Shown here piece after piece: positions 48,576 to 56,872 of a stretch of 64,000 nt of DNA (its first letter is position 1; each line of letters begins with the position of its first letter). Origin of the DNA: Clostridia bacterium (lineage in GTDB: Bacteria > Bacillota > Clostridia > Peptostreptococcales > Acidaminobacteraceae); contig JAFGVN010000073.1 in the NCBI GenBank assembly GCA_016937975.1, positions 1-64,000 of the forward strand, in the 5' to 3' direction. A program made the position numbers and the translations under genes. The notes under the pieces were generated by a model that was given only the letters and a program-made list of their open reading frames with translations, did no database searches and had not been told where the DNA came from.

Positions 48576-49247
48576 CTATTTTTTTATGCGATGTCCAGCC
48601 TTCTTAATACATGCGCGTGCGAGAATAGCAGTTGGATCAATAAAACGAGGACCCTTGAAAATCAAAGGAAGCTCCGTACAACCCAAGATGACCGCATCGA
48701 CATTTAAAGCGGAAAGTTGGATCTGGATTTCTTCGACCTCATGGGAATTGACTTTACCGTACTTTTTATAATCATAAATCAGTTTATGTATTTTTCCCTT
48801 TAGGATCTCATTGGGTTCTAGTAATTCAGAATTCTTAAAGCAGTTTTGATATAAATTTGAAGCATAAGTCCCTTGAGTTGCCAATAGAAGCACTTTCTTT
48901 AAATTGTTTTTAAGAATATAGTGATAAGTTTCCTTGATCATATGGATAAGAGGTGTAGAAATTTTCTCTTTGATTGCTTCATAAAAAAAATGAGCTGTAT
49001 TACAAGGTATTGCAATGTAATCCACTTTTAATGATTCCAGACGTTTTGCTGCCTCTAGGATATATTCAGAGGGATTATGCTCGCCAGTAAGAATATAGTG
49101 ACTTCGATCTGGAATCCTTGCATGGTTGTCAATAATGATATGGACATGATCTTGATCCTTAGTCACATGTGTTTGCTTTATGATTTTATGAAACAAATCA
49201 AGAGTTGCTTCTGAACCCATCCCTCCTATAATACCGATTGTTTTCAT
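48576..49247 (-). CDS. Aspartate/glutamate racemase family protein
   Basis: MKTIGIIGGMGSEATLDLFHKII; IPCNTAHFFYE; VILGCTELPLIF. Confidence 0.92.
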   Translation of the reverse strand: MKTIGIIGGMGSEATLDLFHKIIKQTHVTKDQDHVHIIIDNHARIPDRSHYILTGEHNPSEYILEAAKRLESLKVDYIAIPCNTAHFFYEAIKEKISTPLIHMIKETYHYILKNNLKKVLLLATQGTYASNLYQNCFKNSELLEPNEILKGKIHKLIYDYKKYGKVNSHEVEEIQIQLSALNVDAVILGCTELPLIFKGPRFIDPTAILARACIKKAGHRIKK

Positions 49248-49338
49248 AAATACCTCCTTCATAGGAACAGTTTATCCTGTTATAATTAATATGAGAAATA
49301 CTTTGTTTGCCTATTATTAATACAAAAAGGATATAAAT

Positions 49339-50193
49339 ATGGATTTTAAAAAACTGATTTATTTTGTAAGTGTTGCAGAAAACTTAAGTTATTCAAAGGC
49401 AGCTGAGAAATTGCATATGTCACAACCTCCCTTAACTTATCAAATAAAACTGTTGGAGGACGCTTTGGGTGTGTCTTTATTTAAACGAACGACTCGTCGT
49501 GTGGAGCTGACAAAGGCAGGAGAAATTCTTCTTGAAAGAGCACGACAAATATTAGAGCTCATTGAACTCACAACGGAAGAAATCAAGCAACATCAATTAG
49601 AAAAGAAAATCTTAAAAATTGGTTTTGTTGCTTCTTCAGCGGCACTCTTATCGCCAAAGAAACTAAAAGCATATCATGAAATTCATGGTGATGTTCATTT
49701 TCATCTGAAAGAGGGGAGTACTTATGAGGTTTTAGATGATCTCAATCATGGCTTAGTAGATGTGGGTTTAGTAAGAACACCCTTTAACGGTGAAAATTAT
49801 GAAATTACATACTTATCAGATGAACCGATGATTGCTGTCAGTTTAAATCAGATGAAAACATCTTTAAAGTTGGAGGATTTGAAAGATGTGCCTTTGGTTT
49901 TAGATAAACGCTTTAAAACCCTCATTATGAATTCTTGCATCAAAGAAGGTTTTATGCCATCTATCATATGTGAGGGAGAGGATTCAAGGTCCTTATTGTC
50001 ATGGGTAGAATCTGGTCTGGGTGTTGCCATCTTGCCTTACAGTGGTAGAAAATTCATGTCAGAAATGTTGACCTATGGCTTAATCAGTTCGAAAGCTTTG
50101 GTGACTAAAAGTGCTATTGTAAGAAGAAAAGAAAATGTTTATGAAGATTATTTAGAGGATTTCATTGGCATTTTAAAACACCCAGCAGAGTAA
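49339..50193 (+). CDS. LysR-family transcriptional regulator
   Basis: LIYFVSVAENLSYSKAAEKLHMSQPPLTYQIKLLEDALGVSLFKRT. Confidence 0.93.
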   Translation: MDFKKLIYFVSVAENLSYSKAAEKLHMSQPPLTYQIKLLEDALGVSLFKRTTRRVELTKAGEILLERARQILELIELTTEEIKQHQLEKKILKIGFVASSAALLSPKKLKAYHEIHGDVHFHLKEGSTYEVLDDLNHGLVDVGLVRTPFNGENYEITYLSDEPMIAVSLNQMKTSLKLEDLKDVPLVLDKRFKTLIMNSCIKEGFMPSIICEGEDSRSLLSWVESGLGVAILPYSGRKFMSEMLTYGLISSKALVTKSAIVRRKENVYEDYLEDFIGILKHPAE

Positions 50194-50203
50194 CTGGGTG
50201 TTT
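50176..50203. terminator. Bidirectional terminator between LysR and pepV genes
   Basis: AAACACCCAG-N8-CTGGGTGTTT. Confidence 0.7.
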
Positions 50204-50209
50204 GTAAAC

Positions 50210-51598
50210 TTATTTTGCAAGTTCATAAATAGCTGAAGCATAAATTTGAGCAGTCTTTACAAAATTATCAATTGAGATAAATTCATTCTTTTGATGGGCC
50301 AACTCTGGATCCCCAGGGAATACACCACCAAAGGCTACTGCATTTTTCATGGCTCTTGCATAAGTGCCGCCACCTGTTGTTGTTGGTTCACTCATGTCTC
50401 CTGTATGTTCACGATAAACCTTCATTAAGGTTACAATTAATGGATGATCCTTAGGAAAGTATATTGGTTCCATATGATCGAGAAGCTTATATTCCAGGTC
50501 AATGGGCTTGAAGCTTTCTTTAATGCCATTTTCTACATCTTCAAATGGTGTTGTAATTGGATAACGTGTATTGATGATCATCTTTACACCTTCAGGCGTT
50601 AAATCAATTTTACCCACATTGTATGTCAATTTACCTGAATCTTCATCTTCAAAAGCACAACCAGCTCTTTCACCATTGTACTCACGACCAATGATCATTT
50701 CATAGTATCGAATAAAACCTGAAAGGTCACCAATTTCAATGTCTAAAACATTGATAAAATCCAAAAGTACTGCGATAGCATTTAATCCTTTTTCAGGTGT
50801 TGATCCATGAGCAGAAATGCCTTTAGAATGGATGGTGGTAATACCATCTTTTCTCTCAAGGGTTAATTCACCACCACGGTCTTCCATGTAAGCACTTACA
50901 AATGAATCAATGTTGTAGGTTTCTCTAATCTTTGCTTCTGCCCAGTCGGGAACCATGTTGGCTGCATTGCCGCCTTTAATACTTAATACTTCAATGCCTC
51001 CATCAATTAATCTTTCTTTAAAAGCTTTAGAAGCTTCGAAAACCATGATCCCTTTTTCGCCATGACATGCTGGGAAATCAGAGTCCGGTGTGAAAGCCAA
51101 ATGAGGTGTTGCTTCGTGGTCCAAGTAGTACTTTATACCTTTCCAACCGGTTTCTTCATTTAATCCAAAAATTAATCGAACCCGCTTATTGAGTTTTACC
51201 CCAGAATCTACTATGGCTTTCATAGCATAAAGTGATGCAATGGCAGGACCTTTGTCATCTAAAGTGCCTCTTCCAAAGACTTTTCCATCAACGATTTCAC
51301 CACCATATGGATTGTAATCCCAACCTTCTCCTGCAGGCACAACATCTAAATGAACAAGAATCCCCACGATTTCATCGCCTTCTCCTATTTCAGCATGACC
51401 TGCATAATTATCAACATTTTTTGTTTTAAAGCCTAATGATTCTGCTAAGTTTAAAGTATACATTAAGCAGTCATGTACATCCTTGCCAAAAGGCATGTCA
51501 CCATCAGGCTGTCCTTCTACAGAAGGAAATTTCAAAATATCTTGTAATGAAGTCACCATTTGACTTTGCATATCTAATATTTTAGTGTTAAAAATCAT
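50210..51598 (-). CDS. pepV: Dipeptidase PepV (M20 family)
   Basis: EIVGILVHLDVVPAGEGWDYNPYGGEI, GRGTLDDKGP, FGLNEETGWKGI, TTTGGGTYARAMKNAVAFG. Confidence 0.92.
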   Translation of the reverse strand: MIFNTKILDMQSQMVTSLQDILKFPSVEGQPDGDMPFGKDVHDCLMYTLNLAESLGFKTKNVDNYAGHAEIGEGDEIVGILVHLDVVPAGEGWDYNPYGGEIVDGKVFGRGTLDDKGPAIASLYAMKAIVDSGVKLNKRVRLIFGLNEETGWKGIKYYLDHEATPHLAFTPDSDFPACHGEKGIMVFEASKAFKERLIDGGIEVLSIKGGNAANMVPDWAEAKIRETYNIDSFVSAYMEDRGGELTLERKDGITTIHSKGISAHGSTPEKGLNAIAVLLDFINVLDIEIGDLSGFIRYYEMIIGREYNGERAGCAFEDEDSGKLTYNVGKIDLTPEGVKMIINTRYPITTPFEDVENGIKESFKPIDLEYKLLDHMEPIYFPKDHPLIVTLMKVYREHTGDMSEPTTTGGGTYARAMKNAVAFGGVFPGDPELAHQKNEFISIDNFVKTAQIYASAIYELAK

Positions 51599-51720
51599 GA
51601 TATCCCCCTTTTCTTTCGCTCTGATAATATTGTAGCTTTTATAAGTTGTTTTTTCTAGTATCTATCACAAGTTTGGTTGAGTTAAAGAAAAAAAGGTATA
51701 AATGAAACGAGGAGATTAAT

Positions 51721-52983
51721 ATGAATATTTTACATATAGATAATAGCAGAATGATTCATGCTGCTTCTAAGGAATTGGTTGAAAGTTTAAATCATTTGTA
51801 TTTTGGTGCACAAAATGTAAGTGAAGCCTATGAAATATTAAGTGAGCATAAAATTAATATCATTATCACAGGGCTAGAAATGTCAGATTGTGATGGTGAA
51901 GAGTTTATTCGAAATCTAAACAACTCTCCCTATAAGAACATTCCTGTAGCTGTTTTAACTTCAACAGACAGTTTTGAGTTGCGTCAAAAATTATTTGAAC
52001 TGGGTGTTGTTGATTATCAATTGAAGCAAAACTTCACATTAAAAAGATTGAAATCTTATGTAGAAGCTTTGGCGATTAGTGATGAACTCATTATGACACT
52101 CAGAAGATTTAAAGTAGCAGTGATTGACGATTCGGTATTAACCATTAATGTCATCAAGAACATTTTTAATTTAAATCAGGTTTTTAATGTCGATTATTTT
52201 TTTGATGTCAAAACCCTTGTTGAAAGTGAGATGAATTACGATTTATATATTGTGGACTTAGTTCTGCCTGAAACCAGTGGAGAAGAATTGGTTTTGAAGT
52301 TAAAAGAAGAAAATCAAGAAAGTATCATCATTATGATTTCTTCTACGTCAAATTACAAAACCATTTCCCATGTTTTGAATCTTGGAGCCAATGATTTTAT
52401 CGTTAAACCCTTTGATGCCAATACCTTCATCATTCGTATCAAGTCCCATATTCGTAATCATTTGCTCATGAAAGCTTTAGAAGAGAAAAATAGAGAGTTG
52501 TTAGAGCTTTCTGTAACAGATGGTTTAACGAAGGTCTATAATCACAGACACATTGTTCAAGTCTTGAAAGATGAAGTGAATCGCTCAGAAAGATATAATC
52601 ATTCTCTTTCCATTATATTATTAGATTTAGACAATTTTAAAAGCGTAAACGATACTTATGGTCATCAAGTCGGTGATCAAGTTTTGATAGAGGTTGGAAA
52701 AACAATCAAAAATAACATTAGAGAAGGCGATGTTATTGGGCGCTATGGTGGAGAAGAGTTTCTAGTCATTTTGCCAGAGACCACTTTAGAAGGTGCTATT
52801 GCTGTAGGGGAAAAACTCAGAAAAGCCATAGCATCCATAGTCTATGAAGAGAAAAAGTTAAATACCACAGTTAGTGGTGGAATTGCCATTTTTAATCACT
52901 TTGACTTCAGCAGAATGATTCGTATTGCAGATATCAATTTATATCAGGCAAAAAAAGACGGAAAAAACCGAATTGTATGTTGA
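51721..52983 (+). CDS. Diguanylate cyclase with two receiver domains (first degenerate)
   Basis: REC1 IIITGLEMSDCDGEE lacks acceptor Asp; REC2 YIVDLVLPETSGEE intact; RYGGEEFLVILP. Confidence 0.9.
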   Translation: MNILHIDNSRMIHAASKELVESLNHLYFGAQNVSEAYEILSEHKINIIITGLEMSDCDGEEFIRNLNNSPYKNIPVAVLTSTDSFELRQKLFELGVVDYQLKQNFTLKRLKSYVEALAISDELIMTLRRFKVAVIDDSVLTINVIKNIFNLNQVFNVDYFFDVKTLVESEMNYDLYIVDLVLPETSGEELVLKLKEENQESIIIMISSTSNYKTISHVLNLGANDFIVKPFDANTFIIRIKSHIRNHLLMKALEEKNRELLELSVTDGLTKVYNHRHIVQVLKDEVNRSERYNHSLSIILLDLDNFKSVNDTYGHQVGDQVLIEVGKTIKNNIREGDVIGRYGGEEFLVILPETTLEGAIAVGEKLRKAIASIVYEEKKLNTTVSGGIAIFNHFDFSRMIRIADINLYQAKKDGKNRIVC

Positions 52984-53034
52984 TGCTTCTGAAGTATGTT
53001 ATAATAATTGAGGAATTAAAATAGAGAGGTAAAT

Positions 53035-54204
53035 ATGGAGCAAATTTTAAAATTATTAGAGACAACAATAAAAGAAGAAAAGTTAATCTATGCTGTGTTC
53101 AGTAATATCAGAAAAGGTGTTGATAAGGAATTTAAAAAATTAAAAATCAAGCCTGTTTTAATAAAAAACGAAAGAAAGTGGCATTTCGAGTATGAATATG
53201 ACACCAAGGTAACACATGAGAATCTAAGTGATGTGGAAGCCATTGATATCGCTTATGGTTTATGTGCTACATATTTCAAGCAGGCCATGATTTATGCCTT
53301 AGATGCAGACTATCAGATTCTTTTGAGTAAAAAGGGGATTCCTAAGATTCTGAAAAAAGCACCTTCAAGAAACACATTTGATTTATCTCATAATCGAAAA
53401 AAGAACTATATTATAGAAGAAAATGTGCCAAACCCATTTTTACATGCACTAGGTGTTATGAATGAGAAGGGACAAGTGAATAAAAAACGCTATGATAAGT
53501 TTAGGCAGCTTAACAGGTATTTGGAAATTATTTCAGATTGCGTTCCCCATTTAGACACAACAAAAAAGATTCAAGTGGTTGATTTTGGTTGTGGGAAAGC
53601 CTATTTGACTTTTGCAATGTACTATTATCTCGTTGAAATGCTTCATTTAGATGCAGATATTATTGGACTAGATTTGAAAACAGATGTAATTGAATATTGT
53701 AATGATCTCGCCAACAAATTAAAATATAAAAATTTGCATTTTGTTCAAGGGGATATAAAAAGTTTTGCTGGCTTAAATCATGTGGATATGGTTGTATCCT
53801 TACATGCTTGTGATACCGCAACAGATGAATCCTTGGCAAAGGCCATTGAGTGGGATGCCGATGTGATCTTGGCAGTGCCTTGTTGCCAACATGAGTTGTT
53901 TAAAAAAATGCACAACCCGATAATGGCAAGTATGGAGAAACATGGCTTGATTAAAGAAAGACTGTCATCCTTAATTACAGACAGTATTCGGGCAAATGTT
54001 TTAGAAATTATGGGTTATAATACTCAAGTGTTAGAGTTTATTGATATGGAACATACGCCAAAGAACATTTTGATTCGGGGCTATAAAACTGGACAAATCA
54101 ATGAAAGTGCAATAAAAGAGTATAAAGAGTTTAAACATTTCTGGCATGTGCAGCCCTATATTGAACAGGCTGTTGGGAAAACATTACAAGAAAGGATTAA
54201 GTGA
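53035..54204 (+). CDS. SAM-dependent methyltransferase (Methyltransf_32-like)
   Basis: VVDFGCGKAYLTFAMYYYL, VSLHACDTATDESLA, AVPCCQHEL. Confidence 0.82.
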   Translation: MEQILKLLETTIKEEKLIYAVFSNIRKGVDKEFKKLKIKPVLIKNERKWHFEYEYDTKVTHENLSDVEAIDIAYGLCATYFKQAMIYALDADYQILLSKKGIPKILKKAPSRNTFDLSHNRKKNYIIEENVPNPFLHALGVMNEKGQVNKKRYDKFRQLNRYLEIISDCVPHLDTTKKIQVVDFGCGKAYLTFAMYYYLVEMLHLDADIIGLDLKTDVIEYCNDLANKLKYKNLHFVQGDIKSFAGLNHVDMVVSLHACDTATDESLAKAIEWDADVILAVPCCQHELFKKMHNPIMASMEKHGLIKERLSSLITDSIRANVLEIMGYNTQVLEFIDMEHTPKNILIRGYKTGQINESAIKEYKEFKHFWHVQPYIEQAVGKTLQERIK

Positions 54205-54635
54205 TGAAATTTCGAGTTTTGGAAACGAATACAATTAATGAAACCATTCGGTTGTTGGCAAGATGGCATAATGAAACACCGGAGCAATGGATACAAAATT
54301 ATACTTTTTCAGAACAGGATGTGATCTCAACAGTTAATCGAATGGTAAGGGATACAAGTGTTATTATTCTTGCAGAGGAAGATCGACCAATCGGATTTGT
54401 TTGGGGTGAAAAACAGCAAAACGATTTGATGATTCTCTCTTTATATGTAGATGAAAATTTCAGAAAACATCAAGTGGCAACGGACCTAAAACTACAGTTG
54501 GAAGACTGGTGTAGAAGTAATGGCATCCACAAAATCATGACAACTGTTCACAGTAAAAATAAAAATATGTTAGCTTTAAATGAAAAATTAGGCTATGAAC
54601 AAAAAATGATACATATGGAAAAAAAATTGAGATAA
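54204..54635 (+). CDS. GNAT acetyltransferase
   Basis: LSLYVDENFRKHQVATDLKLQLEDWCRSNGIHKI. Confidence 0.87.
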   Translation: MKFRVLETNTINETIRLLARWHNETPEQWIQNYTFSEQDVISTVNRMVRDTSVIILAEEDRPIGFVWGEKQQNDLMILSLYVDENFRKHQVATDLKLQLEDWCRSNGIHKIMTTVHSKNKNMLALNEKLGYEQKMIHMEKKLR

Positions 54636-54672
54636 ACCACTTCGTGGTTTATTTTACTTTTTTGGTATAGTA

Positions 54673-54721
54673 TTGACAAAGAAAAATATCTTGGATATAA
54701 TTATCTTGAAGTTAAGATAAT
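54673..54721 (+). promoter_or_regulatory. Promoter (TTGACA-17-TATAAT) overlapped by MarR-type operator
   Basis: TTGACA 54673-54678, TATAAT 54696-54701, palindrome ATTATCTT-GAAGTT-AAGATAAT 54700-54721. Confidence 0.82.
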
Positions 54722-54735
54722 TTAAAGGAGCTCAT

Positions 54736-55161
54736 ATGGACTATAGAAATAACCCTCATATAAAATTCATGATTGTTATGAATAAAATGTTAGACAGTAT
54801 CAATAAAAAATCAAAGCCTCAATGGAAGACTTTAAAAATAAATGAAACTGAATTCTTTGTCCTTTTCGCACTCGATGCAAATGGTCCTTTAACCATTCAA
54901 GAAATTGGCTCTAGAATAAATATGACTTCAGGGACGATGACTTATGTTATCGATAAATTGGAAAAAAAGGGTTATATCAAGAGAGTGCGTTGTGAAGAAG
55001 ACAGAAGACGTATTTATATTGAAATAACCCAATCGGGAAAAGTATTTTGGGATGAGATCATTGAACAACATATGGTTTATATGTCAGAGGTGTTTAGTCA
55101 TGTAGAGACTTCTGAAGTGAATCAAATGATTGAGTTAATGAAAAAAATTGGGAAAGGTTAG
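54736..55161 (+). CDS. MarR-family regulator (MhqR-like)
   Basis: PLTIQEIGSRINMTSGTMTYVIDKLEKKGYIKRVRCEEDRRRIYIEIT. Confidence 0.88.
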   Translation: MDYRNNPHIKFMIVMNKMLDSINKKSKPQWKTLKINETEFFVLFALDANGPLTIQEIGSRINMTSGTMTYVIDKLEKKGYIKRVRCEEDRRRIYIEITQSGKVFWDEIIEQHMVYMSEVFSHVETSEVNQMIELMKKIGKG

Positions 55162-55173
55162 TTGAAGGTATAG

Positions 55174-55189
55174 ATCTTGTAATCAAGAT
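55174..55189. promoter_or_regulatory. Second MarR-type operator before azoreductase gene
   Basis: ATCTTGTAATCAAGAT, same outer half-sites as ATCTTGAAGTTAAGAT at 54703-54718. Confidence 0.65.
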
Positions 55190-55207
55190 CAAAGAAAGGA
55201 AGAACTT

Positions 55208-55819
55208 ATGAAAGTACTCGTTATAGATTCTAATCCAAAACAAGAAGAAATCTCTCATTCAAAATGGGCAGCAGAACAATATATAAAAGCGCTAAAGGAA
55301 GCTGGTCATTATGTGGAAATATGGCCAATTTATCAAATGAATATACCTGTTATTGATGAAACCACAATGAATGCTATGAGCAAAACATCTCAGGGCATTG
55401 ACTTGTCAGAAGAAGAATATGAAAAATTGGAATTAAGGGAGATGATTCTCAGCAGATTCATTAATTTTGACCACTATGTCATCGTGTCACCGTTATGGAA
55501 TTTTGGAATTCCGCCTCAATTAAAAGCATTAATTGATAACATTGCCGTTGCAGGAAAGACTTTCAAGTATACAGAAAAAGGACCAGTGGGTTTAATGGAA
55601 GGTACATTTGTTCATATTCAAGCATCAGGCGGCATTTACTCAGATATGCCTGAGATGGAGTTTGGACATCGTTACATTAAACATATCTTTAGATTTTTAG
55701 GATTGGAAGAAAAATTAAGCTTATTAATAGAAGGTACAAATTTAGGTGATTTTGAAAGATCAATTTATCAAGAGACTTTAGACGATTGGGTAAGACAGTC
55801 TGTTAAGGAAGTGATGTAA
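55208..55819 (+). CDS. Flavodoxin-fold NAD(P)H quinone reductase / FMN-dependent azoreductase
   Basis: MKVLVIDSNPKQEEISHSKWAAEQYIKAL; VIVSPLWNFGIPPQLKALIDNIAVAGKTFKYTEKGPVGL. Confidence 0.92.
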   Translation: MKVLVIDSNPKQEEISHSKWAAEQYIKALKEAGHYVEIWPIYQMNIPVIDETTMNAMSKTSQGIDLSEEEYEKLELREMILSRFINFDHYVIVSPLWNFGIPPQLKALIDNIAVAGKTFKYTEKGPVGLMEGTFVHIQASGGIYSDMPEMEFGHRYIKHIFRFLGLEEKLSLLIEGTNLGDFERSIYQETLDDWVRQSVKEVM

Positions 55820-56493
55820 TGTTATTTACAAAAGAATCCTATGGCTATTTTGATCATGGTTGGCTCAAAACCTATTATCATTTCTCCTTTAGTGATTATT
55901 ATAATCCTCAAAAAATGAATATTGGTGTTTTGAGAGTCCTTAATGATGATCTTATAAAAGGCAATACAGGTTTTCCAAAGCACCCTCATAAAAACATGGA
56001 AATTTTGACTTATGTTATCCATGGTGAATTATCTCATGCAGATTCCATGGGTCATGAAAAAACAGTATCTCGCGGCAATATTCAATATATGTCTGCAGGT
56101 AAAGGCGTTTATCACAGTGAATACAATCATAACAAAGAGGATGTACGACTTCTTCAAATATGGATTTACCCAGATGCAGAAGATTACCCACCTAATTATG
56201 GAGATGCAAGCTTCTCTTGGGAAGAACGTGTCAATAAGTGGTTGCATTTAATTGGTACACATGGAAAAATTCAGATGCATCAAGATGTGAACATTTATGT
56301 AACCTATTTGGAAGAAGGCGAAATAGAGTTCGAACTTAAACCAGGTCGACAAGCTTATATTGTTCAGATAGAAGGTGAAAGTGTCATTAACAATCAAAAG
56401 GTAAAAGAACAAGAAGCCTATTTACATTCTGACACTCCAATGACGATTAAAGGTCATCAATCTCATTTAATGGTCATAGAAATGGAAAAATAA
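55819..56493 (+). CDS. Pirin family protein
   Basis: GFPKHPHKNMEILTYVIHGELSHADSMGHEKTVSRGNIQYMSAGKGVYHSEYN. Confidence 0.92.
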   Translation: MLFTKESYGYFDHGWLKTYYHFSFSDYYNPQKMNIGVLRVLNDDLIKGNTGFPKHPHKNMEILTYVIHGELSHADSMGHEKTVSRGNIQYMSAGKGVYHSEYNHNKEDVRLLQIWIYPDAEDYPPNYGDASFSWEERVNKWLHLIGTHGKIQMHQDVNIYVTYLEEGEIEFELKPGRQAYIVQIEGESVINNQKVKEQEAYLHSDTPMTIKGHQSHLMVIEMEK

Positions 56494-56689
56494 ATGAAAA
56501 TAAACAAGAAAATCGTCACACCAGTGACGTTTTTTTCATTTTTGTATATCCTGTTTATATTCAGAATAATCGGTTAAATACCATAGGTGGAGGTGTGCTT
56601 TTTTATGGGTGTTTATGTTTCAAAAAAACAACAAAAAAACAAGTTTAGAGCCCTCAAACAATTTAAAATACTAAGTTTTTAAGATACTG

Positions 56690-56718
56690 TTGACACTGTG
56701 TATATTGTATACTATACT
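56690..56718 (+). promoter_or_regulatory. Promoter of PFOR gene
   Basis: TTGACA-17 bp-TATACT. Confidence 0.75.
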
Positions 56719-56751
56719 GAAGTTACACTGTAGAAGTACACTGAAATAAGT

Positions 56752-56851
56752 CTGAGAATTTTATTTCTCAGCTCTATTTACATAAGAAGTAATTCTTATA
56801 AATCACCATTTGGTGATCTAAACAATAATATTTAGAGAATGGCTCTAAATA
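56752..56851 (+). other. PFOR mRNA leader with four consecutive hairpins
   Basis: CTGAGAA-6-TTCTCAG (56752-56771); ATAAGAA-4-TTCTTAT (56782-56799); ATCACC-4-GGTGAT (56802-56817); TATTTAGAG-5-CTCTAAATA (56829-56851). Confidence 0.75.
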
Positions 56852-56872
56852 AGTTACAGGAGGGATAGTCCA

